Positions 35,419 to 46,843 of a stretch of 64,000 nucleotides of DNA are shown in pieces. The stretch is from Pontederia crassipes (taxonomy: Eukaryota > Streptophyta > Magnoliopsida > Commelinales > Pontederiaceae). The DNA lies in NCBI GenBank assembly GCA_030549335.1, contig CM060195.1:14377501-14441500 (forward strand), given 5' to 3'. The position numbers and the translations under genes are program-made. Numbering within the stretch: the first letter of the stretch is position 1; every line of letters begins with the position of its first letter. The notes under the pieces were generated by a model. It saw only the letters and a program-made list of their open reading frames with translations. It did no database searches and was not told where the DNA came from.

Positions 35419-36545
35419 CGATGCATGCTCAATTTTGTATATTATAACACTTTAATAAGTTGAAAATTGAATGATCATGCATCAATTATCTTATTTTTCT
35501 TATAGAATATTATTCTCCTTTTTATTTTGTGATTTTTATAGTGTGCTTTCTGTGCGAGAGAAGAAAACGGACCGTGTTACAATGACACGGGCCATTTTTC
35601 ATCATGCTGCGTCACCACCAACACGGCCGGAGGAATTTCTGTCACGTGTTGATTAAAATGGTCCATTTTGCATTGACACAGACCGCGTAGATAATGACGA
35701 GAAGATTTCCCGGTGATTCCAGAAGATAACACGGCCCGTGTCATTGATGACACGGTCCGTGTTATTCATATTTGAAGTTGACACCTAGATTATTGGTGAC
35801 GGGGGACTATAAAATGACATCTACTTTCACACCAAAGATAGTGGGGATTTGAGAAGGAAATCATCCATTTAGAGAGTCTTGTGGCTACTTTGTCTAGAGT
35901 CATATTTTAGAGTTTTATTTTCTTGCTCATCTTTTGTACTCTAAATTTTGGCTTTATAATGTTTAATTCTTCAACAATGGAGTAATCTTTCTTTGTTGGT
36001 TTTATGTTGTTGAACTCCACTGTTATTTTGATGAAAGATTATTTTCTAAATATGAATGTTCTATTTGAATCGAATTTATTTTTAACATCTCATATCTCTC
36101 CCCTATCTACTCTGTGATATTTAGAGGGGTGTTGATTTAGACTTACTCGGTTGAGGAGTCTTTGAGATGAATGAAATCACTTATGTTTTAATCCTTAAAT
36201 ATTTGGAGAATGATTTGGTTAAACTTTCTTCAAATATTTAATTGATAAAACAGATAGGACATCTGGCCGAGTCCTAATTTATATTATTTCCATCAAATGT
36301 GATTTTCTTACTCGATTGATAGTGGAGAAATGCTTAGTAAGACCAACATTTATTCTAATTGGTATTTCTTTTTCTTGGATCTCTTTCTTGTTTCCTCTGA
36401 TTATCTTCATAATTCATTTCTCTTAAAAGAATTTTCATCTAGTAAGAGTGAGAGATAAAAATCCTCGTGGGATCGATATCTTTTTACTACTTGTGCGATC
36501 GGTATACTTGTCGAACTTTTCTACTCTATAGAAAAGTACACATCA
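35419..36545 (+). repeat. 3' LTR of Athila-like copy 2 (1,127 bp)
   Basis: Starts CGATGCATGCTC (TG mutated to CG at the first position pair) and ends ACACATCA. Compared with the left LTR it has a short extra segment near 35,763-35,778. It retains ACACGGCCCGTGT at 35,729-35,741 and ACACGGTCCGTGT at 35,750-35,762. Confidence 0.93.
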
Positions 36546-36550
36546 ATAGA
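36546..36550. repeat. Target site duplication ATAGA (right) of Athila-like copy 2
   Basis: Matches 26,164-26,168. Confidence 0.92.
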
Positions 36551-36950
36551 GAGGAGACGCTAAAGAGGTGCTAAATCGTTACTAAAATAAATAGCGGCAC
36601 ATTAGGGTAACACCACCAACATGAGACGCCGATGTAGCGTCAGGAGCCGATGGCGCTAAATCGACACGTTAATGGATCTAACTTAGGGTTGACTAAGATG
36701 GTGACGCTTCGGGTGCCCTGGTGACACTATTTTAACACATTATATAGTATTAATTTTTACTATATAATTATATATCAGTTTTTGTAAGAAAATTATGTCA
36801 CTTACCCTCATAATTTCATGATTAAGAATATAAAAATAATTTATCTATAATTAAGATATGATATATATATTTTAAGTATAATATATTGACATGTAGGTAT
36901 ATAAATTGAATGTACTATGTTATACATATATATAAAGTATTATATATATG
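36551..36950. mobile_element. CACTA B1 segment between insertions
   Basis: Subterminal repeats GACGCTA, GGTGCTAAATCG and TAGCGTC (36,555-36,735), then AT-rich DNA with TTCATGATTAAGAATATAAA, which B2 has at about 43,266. No gene. Confidence 0.75.
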
Positions 36951-37374
36951 ATTATAGACATCAATAATATAATATTATATTATAAATATTTTAAGTAAAT
37001 GGAAGAGAGATATGTATTATATTATAGACATTAATAATATATTATTATTTTATTTATCGAAGGATAAAGCATTCAAAATTACCGAATGATTGGGTAATTA
37101 AAATAATATCATTTATTATCCATAATATATATGATTACAAACATTATTATATAACCATTAGTATTAAGATACATATGTCTTTTATATTATTTCATTTTGT
37201 ACACTTTTAAAGTGTCATTTGTGCCTTACAAAAAAGTTTATCATTATTTATTAAAAAATTAAAGACATTTATGAGAAAATAAATACATATAATATTATTC
37301 ATGTTAATAATAATATTTTATATCATAAACATTAATAGTAAATTATTATTTAAATTACCGAGAGGTCTATCGAT

Positions 37375-37735
37375 TGTTAGTGGAATAATTTCTCGAGTGA
37401 ACATCAACTTTTTTATAAAGAAAATAATAGTCATCCAACTTTAACTTCGAAATATTGCGGTCGTCAAATTTAAATTAAGGTCATCCAACTTAAGCTTCTA
37501 AAGTCCACGGTCATCGAACGTAATTCTAAGATTCAAAACTGAGACGGTCATCCAGTTTCAAAACTCTAATTAACTTTACTCTTATAACTACAAGGTCACT
37601 TAATTTTATTTTAAAAACAATACAATCGTCCATTTACATTGTTCAATTGACAAGAGGTCATCCAACTCAGAAGCCATCGTATTCAGTTCATCGACATTGT
37701 ACTTTTGCATATGTTTTGCGATGATCACCTATTTT
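37375..37735. other. Unassigned repeat-like insert within A2
   Basis: Contains recurrent phrases around GGTCATCCAACTT and GGTCATCGAAC on a 30-60 base scale, unlike flanking A2 DNA. It may be a small MITE. No coding frame; boundaries approximate. Confidence 0.4.
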
Positions 37736-38184
37736 AATATTTTATTATTAATATTTATAATATAACACATATGAGAAAATTAAAGATCACAACAAGAAAA
37801 TGGTCAAATAGTGACACAGGACACGCGACGCAACTGTGGCGCTACTGCGTGGATGGAAAATCTAGCACCGTCTTGGCGTTGTTATAGTGGCAACCATATG
37901 AGATGCCTGAAATCGGTAGCTAATAGCGTCTCAATAGCGCCAACGCAAACGACGACGCAAGTAGCGTCAATTAAGAGTGATGCTATTCCGACGCAGAGGT
38001 GACGCTAGTTTTATACTTACGTTGACGCTAGTCCGGCGTTACTGTGCCGCTAATGTTATACTTATGTCGACGCTATTGTGATGCTAAGGATGATATATTT
38101 AAACTAGCATCTCATATGTTTACGATGGCATTGAGACGCTACGAAGATGCCAATTGCGAACATTTTTGCCCCATCATAGCCATA

Positions 38185-38614
38185 TTTGCTTCTTCCCTTC
38201 CGACACCATACAAATATATAATGCATATAAATGCATTCATCATTGATCACAAGTATCACAAGCATCATATCAAATATAACCTTATGAAAAGTAATAAACT
38301 GAACTAACAAAACTAATATAATCTAAACATATGAGTAGAACTAACACGCATATCTAATAAATAACGTATAAGTAACAAGAACTTATCTAATGTAATGTAT
38401 TTGCTTCTTCCCTTCCGACACCATACAAATATATAATGCATATAAATGCATTCATCATTGATCACAAGTATCACAAGCATCATATCAAATATAACCTTAT
38501 GAAAAGTAATAAACTGAACTAACAAAACTAATATAATCTAAACATATGAGTAGAACTAACACGCATATCTAATAAATAACGTATAAGTAACAAAAGCTTA
38601 TCTAATGTAATGTA
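38185..38614. repeat. 215-bp tandem duplication in CACTA B2
   Basis: Units 38,185-38,399 and 38,400-38,614 are near-identical (both start TTTGCTTCTTCCCTTCCGAC). The duplication must be recent relative to the divergence of the rest of the element. Confidence 0.93.
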
Positions 38615-38639
38615 AAAGTTTTCTATCCTAAGTTTGGGA

Positions 38640-40920
38640 GTTGTTGTCACTCTGACATTCGATCCAGACATGCTCGGTCCTTGGCCTCGCGGAGATTGAT
38701 TCTGTGGCGGGATCAATCCCTGAATCGCCTGCAATAAAGGAGCCAATTATTGCGACACATGCGCGATAACTGTTGTGATACCTACTGCGATAGCTGCTAT
38801 GATAACTGCATCATATCAGGTGCGACGGATGAGCTCAGAGCGGATGGGCCTCCTACATATCCTCCGCTCCTCCTAGGTACCTGAGAGGTTTTGCCTAGGC
38901 CACATAGGTATCCTCCTCGTGTCGTGCGGGCCACCTCCTCCCAAACAACAGTCCTCTACGAAATAGAAAATTGTACAATCATATAAACATTATAGATTAT
39001 ATAAATTATATAACATCAAAAAACACGAATTAAAAATGTGAATCGCTTTCGAGAAACGTTACCTGGTGGCTGAGTACTCGGATCATCTCCGTAATTTTTA
39101 GCCATCTTCGCATTATACTCATCCTAAAAAATTTAAACATTGTGCAGTTAAAAAATTATTTGTACTAATGTCACCAACCAAGTGAACATGTGATGAGACT
39201 TACCAGAAGCCTATGAGGGCGTGACTGAGTCGTTGGTCTTTCTGCTCTTATGTGTGGCCTCGTAGACCGCATGAAAGTACCACCTTATTTTTCTTTCTGC
39301 AATAAAGTTTCATATTTTATAAAATAAGTATAAGATAAAAGTTTGATTAATCATTTTTGTATGTAAATTACCATGAGTCATTGATGCTCATCAAATCGCA
39401 TCGATCTGCCTGTGTGGATGTGTGCCTCGGGCTTCTAAAATCGGTTAACACTTTGCCTTTTCCAACTTTCTTTGTCATTGTTCATTCGTCCTGTATGAAC
39501 ATCAAATACTTAGATTTGAAAAATTATAAATTTAATAAAAATAATTTAGAAATAAACATACCACTTCATACATAAGGACTCCCAAACCGAGTGCCTAATA
39601 TGTCTTGGGCATCTTTGTATGCCCTGCTCCAAAATGAGGCCGGCGGACGTGACGACCTTACGAAACTTATATAATCAATTTCGGAGGCGTTTCGCAGCCA
39701 CCTCCTCAAAAGCTCTTCGAATCGTCCCCAAACTAAGATTCGAATGAAAATGATTTTCCTCTTAAACAATACTATAAACTTAGTAATTTAAAAATAATAT
39801 AAAACAAATTATGTAACCCAAAAATAAGATCGTACTGTAAAGGTCCAAAAAATGCCATTCCCACTTGAATTGGGACATCTTTCCACGATCCTGCCCTTTC
39901 GGGCAAGTGGGAAAGAACAAGAGCATTGACATCCGCATGGTAGTAGAAAGACAGTGGTCCTGCAAATTAGAAAAAAAAATTAATTTTCAATGATAAGCGA
40001 AACTATAATAAAATTTCTACAACATATTTAACTTATGGCCGAGCAATATTATTCACGATGACCACCCCATTATCGTGTAATCCCTCTTCATCTGTCGAAG
40101 AGGAATCATCTCCATGCACAGCTGGAGTAGGCTGAGAAGGTCTGACATCATCAACGGGCCCTATTACAAAATAAATCATTAGTGCCATACCAAATTAAAC
40201 TAGTGATAATTTATATATGTACAGTAAAGTTTTCACCTAGAGTGATGTCTATCGTTGCATGATATGTGGCAGTCCGCTCGTCAAAGCCGAGTGTTTGTGC
40301 TATCAGCGGCGTAGCAACTGACATTATTAAAAAATGATTAATGTAATTAAATGAGAAATATAATTTTAATAATAATAAATATATCACCTGGCTAAGATGC
40401 CGCTCGCTGACGATAGAATGTGGTGAAGCGTTTGGTAATCTCGCGGTTGCGATGGCATAGCAACTCTCATCATAAAAAGATACATAAAATTTGCCTCCTA
40501 TTTAAATTTATGAAATATACAGAAAATAACCTGGTGTCACATGCCGATCGTCGTCGTGCGATCAAGATGTCCCGACTTATGCCACGTCGACGGTGGAACA
40601 ACTATCACAACAACAAAGTAATTAGAAAACTATATCGCCTACTATGTGACACGTGGAGACGACCCTCTAATGGATCGCCTGCTATGTGACAATCCGGCTA
40701 CATACCCTGTCGGTGGCGGAGCAATTGACATTATTAAAAAAATGAGTGTAACTATTATAAGCAACTATAAATAAGCAACTGATAATAAATATAATACCCG
40801 GTGGTCGTGATGGCTCACTCATATAGAGTGAACGCTTAGAAGAACGAGATGATCCAGTAGCTCGACCTCTAGTAATCATGACTGAAAAAAGTAACAAACT
40901 TGTGTTATTATTAGTAACCA
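38640..40920 (-). pseudogene. TNPA-like (Transposase_24 / Ptta family) gene remnant of CACTA B2
   Basis: Candidate exons on the minus strand: 39,965-39,830 (KMSQFKWEWHFLDL), 39,769-39,570 (in one frame ending RHIRHSVWESLCMK), 39,296-39,205 (bounded by TTGCAG and GTAAGT), and 38,746-38,640 (a Q/P/S-rich end). The W...F.W and P-I-VW-L-W spacing recalls the second protein of En/Spm elements, which binds subterminal repeats. Position between the left end and the TNP2 remnant also fits. Frames shift between pieces and I cannot define a working gene model. Confidence 0.5.
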
Positions 40921-41086
40921 GGATTACTTGAGGAAGAGCACCCAGTGTGAATAAACTCTTCTCACCGTCGTACGCAAAATTCTTGTTCCCTAGTTCACTG
41001 TCATATGTTTGTTTTAACTTATCTATTTCTTTTCTACCGATGCCTTTACCTTCAACATGCCGATCATCTTCATGTTTTAGTGAAAC

Positions 41087-41280
41087 CTAGGGGACCGTAC
41101 ATTTGCACTTTCGGCATGGACATAAGATTTCACCATATAAAGAAGCAACACCTTCATTTTGATATGCCACATTAAGAAGTTCATCAACACCATCCTTATA
41201 TTCTTCTGTTATAACACCACATTTATCCTTCCAACGACAAATCCAACTACGATATGATTTTGTCATTTCTATAACGGACA
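41087..41280 (-). pseudogene. Transposase-associated domain, N-terminal fragment of TNP2-type transposase (B2)
   Basis: About 60 residues: MTKSYRSWICRWKDKCGVI, TEEYKDGVDELLNVAYQNE, then GEILCPCRKCKC and a stop. This matches the start of plant CACTA transposases (W, then CPC..CKC zinc-like pair). The rest of the protein, present in pieces in B1, has been deleted. The B1 copy at 24,640-24,775 lacks the Cys segment that is kept here. Confidence 0.8.
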
Positions 41281-41299
41281 ACATTAAGCTACATGTCAA

Positions 41300-41745
41300 T
41301 AAATTCTTGTACTTGAAAAATGTGATTTTGAAGTTATGAAGTCCAAAATCACATGTTTCAAGTACTTGATCAATGAATTATCATATTCTAGTCTCTTTTT
41401 TCAATGTTCTCATTTTAATTAACAATAATATGAATCCACATTCTATGTTGACTAAAATGAGAACATGATAAAAAAGACAAAAAGTTGATAATATTTGTTC
41501 AGTATTTGATTTCAAGTTGAATCTCATCGAATACAGATTTGATGCATAATTCGAAATAATATATTTAATTAGTTCATTTATTTTTCAAGTCAGGATTCTA
41601 ATTGGAGGCATAAATTCACGAAATAATTTAGTTTGTTCATCTATTTTTCAAGTCATGATATTCATATAGTGAAAGCAGAGTTTCAGGTTAACATAACTAA
41701 GATCATATATTCATATATTCATCTAAATTAACAAATAGAACTTAC
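41300..41745. other. AT-rich segment of CACTA B2
   Basis: Counterpart of 24,781-25,480 in B1. No gene. Confidence 0.6.
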
Positions 41746-41749
41746 TATC

Positions 41750-42425
41750 TGGTAGTGGAGCCGCGGAGCAATTCCAAGCGATGGAGCAATTCCATCCGGT
41801 AGAGGGTAGTGGTGGAGGGGCGGAGGGAGGCGGAGGGCGGTGAAGGAGGAAGGCGGTGGGTGGAGGAGGTGGAAGAGGGCAGAGGAGGGATGCACTGGGC
41901 GGAGGAGGGCAGCGGAGGGTGGAGGAAGGCAGCGGGCGGAGGGTGGAGGAGGAGGGCGGCACTGGGCAGAGGAGGGCAGCGGTGGAGGCGGAGGAAGGTG
42001 GCAGGCATTGGGCGGAGTTGACAGAGTCATCGACATCATCAGTCGAAGTTACTGACATCGTCAGAGCCCTCGACGTCATCGATCGAAGGAGGGAAGCGGA
42101 GGAGGCGGAGGCCGACGGGGTCACAGTCGTCGTGGCGGAGGAGGCGAAGGTGGTTGGCATCCCACGGTCGTCAGTTGTCGTCCCACGGAGTAGCGTCCCA
42201 CGGAGGAGGTCAGCGGCCCACGGAGGAGGTCGGCGTCGCGCAGAGGAGGTCAGCATCCTCCAAAGGAGGACGGTGTCCCACGGAGGAGGTCGGCATCCCG
42301 GAGGAGCATCCCGTGGAGGAGGCTGTCGTCCTGTGGAGGTGGTCGGCATCCCACGGAGGAGCATCCTACGGAGGAGATCGGCGTCCTGCGGAGGAGGTTG
42401 TCTGTCGGCGTCCCAGAGAAGAACT
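41750..42425. repeat. GC-rich minisatellite block of CACTA B2
   Basis: First part: GGAGGAGGGCGGC-type repeats (41,800-42,010). Second part: about ten units around GGCGTCCCACGGAGGAGGTC (42,140-42,400). Open frames in several phases are composition artefacts. Same position as 25,484-26,085 in B1. Confidence 0.7.
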
Positions 42426-42779
42426 ATTTAGTAAACAGTAAATAGTGAAAAGTAAAAAGCGAGGAAGAACCTAGGGATTTAAGGTCATTTTTAGCGTCGC
42501 AAAAGTGTGAGACACTAGTTAGACGCTGATGTGACTCGACCTTGGCATCGCGTACATGTCGATGCTATGTGGACGCGATATTGATTTCTTTAACTTTACA
42601 TTATATCTATATATATCTATATAAATATATAATGTATGTATGCATGTATGTTAGGTCTATATATATATAAACTATAAGTGTATATTCACATGTATGCACG
42701 TATGTTTGGTCTATATATATTATAAGTTTATAAATATATATATGTATATCTATATATAAGTGTATGTATATGTCTATAT

Positions 42780-43030
42780 GTGCGAGATTAAGTCACAACA
42801 ATGTGTATATTTTTATGTATTATAAGTATGTACGTTTATGTATATGTCTATATGTGTGCGAGATTAAGTGACAATAACATGTATATGTATACGTATTAAA
42901 AGTATATATGTGTATGTATATGTTTATATGTGCAAGATTAAGTGATAATAATATGTATATGTGTATGTGTTGTATACAAGTATAAGTATATATAAGTATT
43001 TATATGTCAATATGTGCCCGATTAAGTAAG
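42780..43030. repeat. Tandem repeat, about 75-85 bp unit, in CACTA B2
   Basis: About three AT-rich units each starting GTGYNNGATTAAGTNA and ending in TATGTATATGTNTATAT; a fourth start is at 43,014. Confidence 0.75.
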
Positions 43031-43309
43031 AGTAACAAAAAGTCAGCTAATGAGGCACTATAGAGACGCTAATGAGTCACTAACTTTTTTTTAGCGACAC
43101 ACTAGCGTCTCCTTAGCGTCACATTACCTTAGCGACTCAACACGGCGACACCAATAGTGCCTCTGTAGGATCGACCCCCGTTGTGGCTCTAATGTGGCGC
43201 TCTATAGACGCTATTGAGTCTCCATGGTGGCGCGAAAATAGACTATTTTGTTTCAATCATCATAATTCATGATTAAGAATATAAAAATAATATATTTATA
43301 ATTAGGATA

Positions 43310-43540
43310 TAGGAACACACATATGATAGGCATATATGAGTAATTATATAGACATACATATATATGTCGAAGGTACACATATAATATATGAGTATAGTAT
43401 AGATAATATATAGGAACATATAGGAACACACATATGATAGACATATACAAGTAGTTATATAGAGATACATTTATATGTCGAAGGTACACATAATATATAT
43501 CAAAGTATGCGGGGTTGCGTCAAAATAGATATAACATACA

Positions 43541-43598
<58 letters not shown>

Positions 43599-43750
43599 TA
43601 ACGTATACTAATTATGTAGGAATACATTTATATGAGTATAGTATAGATAGTATATATTAACATATAGAAACACACATATGATAGGCATATATAAGTAATT
43701 ATGTAGAGAGACATATATATGTCGAAGGTACACATATAATATATATTAAA
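43310..43750. repeat. Dispersed-tandem AT-rich repeat and ACAT/TA microsatellite in CACTA B2
   Basis: Three copies of a block containing AGGAACACACATATGATAG and ATGTCGAAGGTACACATA (about 43,310, 43,430 and 43,668). Between the second and third lies (CATA)n followed by (TA)n at 43,533-43,602. Confidence 0.8.
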
Positions 43751-45038
43751 GTATATGGGGTTGCATCAAAATAGATATAACATATATAGATATATAACGT
43801 ATAGTTAATCTATTTCTTAATTAAAGTAGTCTTAAAATAGTACCAAGTATGGGCGTTGTAGGTAGCATCTATCATCGTCAATTGACCAGCTTCCTACGTA
43901 AGATATCTAATTACACATATATTGGCATCTACATAGCATCGCCAAAAGGAATTATTCATGTTCAAGCAAGGGAAAAAGTAAAAGTCCAAATCCTCATCAT
44001 GAATTAGGTCGGGGTGGCTGGTGGTTTTGGGATCCCGTAGAAAATGCGTCTTTTATGCCTCGGGTATTAGCCTTTTTGACGCCAAGTCGCATCGCATATC
44101 ACGACGCCCAAATCGCGCAAACGTTCGACGCCCATATCGATTTCAAGCTAGCGTCGACATGGCGTCTTAGTTCTTGAGATGCTAGATGCGCGTCGAACTA
44201 TTTCGATGCTACAATAGCGTTAAGTTCTGCCCCGCATTTTACTTCATAGTGCACAATTATAGCATCTAATGGGCGTCTCTATAGCGCCGGCTTTAACGTC
44301 TATTTTGTGAAACACTAAGTAGACGCGAATGTGGCGCTACAGGGAGGCCAGTAGCGTTGTTGTTTTGTGACTCAAAACACTCATGACGTCGACGTAATGT
44401 CATTAGCGATTAAGATGCTATTTTGGTCGCTAATCCATAGTTTTCTTGTAGTGGATAAAAAGATAAAAATATTAAAGACAATTAAGAGAAAATAAAAATT
44501 AATAATAACTAATTTTAATCATAAGTCTTCAACACATTTTATACACATATTGATTAACATTAGTATTATATGTACGTTAACATTATCAAATTAATTTAAA
44601 TTTCCACCATAATTATAAATTTATAAATGTTAAGTCTTTCAATTAAATTTATTCAAAATTCTATTAATTTAGTTCTTATTAGTTTTATAATATGTCTTTT
44701 ATATTTTTAAAGAGTCATATTATGATTTATAAAAAAATAATTATTATGTTAAAATTTTAGTTCACATTAATTAAAATATTACTTATAATATTTATATTAT
44801 TATATTATGATTGTTTGTTTTTAGTCGTATATGTTAATATATATAATATTATAATGTTTAATAATAAAATTTCTTATATAAACATTGATAAAAATAATAT
44901 TATTTTATTTACCGACAGATACTGCCTTCGAAATTATCGACGGATGTGAAATCCTTCGATAATTACGAAAGATATACCCGTCTAACTCTAATATTTTTCT
45001 GTCCAATTTTCCCCCCTCCCCACCTTCTCGTTCCCACG

Positions 45039-46018
45039 TGTCATGCCCTTAAACTCCGCTATCCACGAAGCCTAAGGATGTGCCGGCCTGGAACCTTGCT
45101 GCGCCAAAACTCCAACAGCCTCTCGGATGTTCGCCCCTGAATCTCGGACGCCCACCTGCACGCACAACGAAAACTTCCCAGGATGCACAAGAGAAAGAAG
45201 CACTCGGTTGTGGGGAAAAGCCGGAACTCTTATTCCAAGAGATGATTACACAAGTCAGCCTATGACCTCCTTATATAGGGGCCGACCATATGCAAGGTTT
45301 ACTTGCCACCTATAACGTTCCTTAAATCAAGGAGTCCTACACGACCTCTGATTGCAAAACCCCCTTTGGGTGTCCTAATTACATTCCAATAATTCCTAGC
45401 CTACTTGCCAAGTCGAACACCCGGAACGATCGCCTCCGTCGATTGTCCTTGATCGGCCAAGGAGAGAAAGGGAGGATTCGGCCCTTATGGAAAATTAGGG
45501 CCGGCTACCTTTGCTTTCCATCTCTTAGCCATCCTAATTAGGAGAGAAGCCTTCCTTTCCTCTGGCAAGGTTTCCTTCGCGAAACCTCCTTGGTTGTAAT
45601 GGAAAGTAAGTGCCCATACACCTTACTTTCCATTGGCCACCTTTCCTTCTTGGAGCTAGCCGCCGGCATCTGAGGTTGCCTTCCCTCTAGGGGATGCCCA
45701 GGACTTTAGAAGATGGGCCGGGCCCCATAGGGTTCCAACTACCGCAGCCACCATGCTTGCCGCACCCCTGCCGCGCCCGGTCATGCCCGTACCCTGCTGC
45801 GTCCACCGTTTGCTACCAAAGTGGGCATAATGCCAAACAGGGCATTATGCCACTTTGGGCAGGGGATCGTCGTCCCACAATGCCTCCTCGCCTCGTCCTC
45901 AATTGGTGCGACTTCGACTCCTACTAGGAGTAGGAGTTCGACTTCAAGTGGGAGTAGGAGTGCGACTAGCCTTCGCGCTTGCCACCCATCATCCACTGCC
46001 TAAATGGGCATAATGCCA
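45039..46018 (-). mobile_element. Probable solo LTR or LTR fragment inside CACTA A2
   Basis: Begins TGTCATGCCC and ends GGGCATAATGCCA on the plus strand, absent from A1 at the same place. Minus-strand CTATATAAGG at 45,271-45,280 is a TATA candidate, with a leader-like stretch beyond it. No matching 5-bp duplication was found, so the exact ends and the solo-LTR interpretation are uncertain. Confidence 0.5.
45814..45858. repeat. Inverted repeat (hairpin), 18-19 bp arms
   Basis: CCAAAGTGGGCATAATGCC is followed after a few bases by its reverse complement with one base missing. The arm resembles the terminal GGGCATAATGCCA of the surrounding LTR-like segment. Confidence 0.85.
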
Positions 46019-46843
46019 AAGCTTGTGGTCGGCTGGATCCTGCTCGCAGGTGGATGATTCGGCGTGCGGGCTGTCGATCCTGCCGTGGGCGGCTGATCCG
46101 GAGCGTAGGTGATCGGAGCGCGGACGGCGGATCGGGCTCGCAGGCGGCCGATCGCGTCCATGTCCTCCTCCCCATCCCCCTCCCCCTCTCCCTCTCTCTC
46201 TATCTCGATTTTGGCTGCTTGCTTCAGATCGGCTGTCAGCGCTGATCTGAAAGCAGGCGGACTATTTTTTTATATTTTTAAAAACATTTACGGATGTATC
46301 CATCGCACTTCGCCGGTGCCTGCCGAAGCCTTTGATGGGAGAGCGCCATCGAAGCGTTCGACGGGTGACACCCGCCGAAGCCTTCGACGGATGACACCCG
46401 TCGGAGCCTTCGACGGGTCAAACACGTCGAAGCCTTTGATGGGTCAAACCGTTGAAGGTTTGGATGGGATTTTTCCTGTCAGAACTATCGATGGGTTATC
46501 CCGTCAAAACTTGTGAAGGGGCCAAGACTCCTTCCTCCGGCTTCGGCAGTATGATTAGGAACTTCCGACGGAAAAATTCATTGGAAATTCCAAAGGACGA
46601 CCTTTCCTTCGGAACTTTCGATGGATTTTACCCATCAAAAATTCTGAAGGCATTTTTTTCGTCGCAGATATCCGCCAAAACTTCCAAAGGGATGTTTGAG
46701 GACCGTCGATAATTCTTCGCAGCGATAAAATTTTCAACTAACTACTATCAATCGAAAAATCCGTTGCAAAGGCATATTTGCGACGAATTTCGAAGGTTTT
46801 GCGACGGATATATCCGTCAAAAAATCACAATATCCTTGTTGTG
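46019..46843. mobile_element. Right end of CACTA A2
   Basis: GC-rich block (46,020-46,230), then subterminal GAAGCCTTCGACGGGT repeats and the degenerate terminus at 46,826-46,843. Colinear with A1 17,900-18,706. Confidence 0.8.

Larger units (their letters stand above)
26169..36545 (+). mobile_element. Athila-like Ty3/gypsy retrotransposon, copy 2 (10,377 bp, structurally complete)
   Basis: LTR, tRNA-Asp primer site, gag, protease, RT, RNase H, integrase, an extra downstream ORF region, purine tract, LTR, with a perfect ATAGA duplication. The pol order is gypsy, and the downstream ORF region resembles the Athila ORF-1 protein family. Stops, frameshifts and deletions in protease and integrase make it defective. 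It is inserted in the subterminal repeats of CACTA B1. GC-rich ACACGGNCCGTGT palindromes recur in its LTRs and untranslated regions. Confidence 0.94.
37788..44453 (-). mobile_element. CACTA element B2 (6,666 bp), nested in A2
   Basis: Starts CACAACAAGAAAATGG (one mismatch from CACTACAAGAAAA) and ends CCATAGTTTTCTTGTAGTG, flanked by GAT at 37,785-37,787 and 44,454-44,456. Subterminal repeats GACGCTA/TAGCGTC lie at both ends (37,810-38,150; 42,490-42,580; 43,030-43,230; 44,050-44,440). It has a TNPA-like gene remnant and only the first domain of the TNP2-like transposase, so it is non-autonomous by internal deletion. Orientation is set by both gene remnants on the minus strand. Confidence 0.9.
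36950..46843. mobile_element. CACTA element A2, interrupted by B2 and an LTR, left end unclear
   Basis: Own segments: about 36,950-37,787 and 44,454-46,843. The left part shares GACATTAATAATATATTATT and following text with A1 (17,107 onward). The right part shares the ACCGACGG/CCTTCGA subterminal repeats and ends CACAATATCCTTGTTGTG, the degenerate counterpart of the A1 right end. No coding sequence. The left TIR was not found, and the stretch near 36,960-37,035 matches A1 (about 16,897-16,960) in inverted orientation. Confidence 0.75.

Noticed and set aside
36775..36800. Left terminus of CACTA A2 at TTGTAAGAAAATTATGTCAC
   Set aside because: Resembles CTACAAGAAAATTAT only in part, and the following sequence is colinear with B2, not A1.
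38185..38614. CRISPR-like or satellite array
   Set aside because: Only two long units with no spacers; a simple tandem duplication.
41723..42431. Long frames on both strands (up to 213 codons), Pro/Ser- or Gly/Arg-rich
   Set aside because: Minisatellite translation, no conserved domain, antisense frames equally long.
43253..43489. Tyr/Ile-rich frame that looks membrane-like
   Set aside because: Translation of TATA/CATA repeats.
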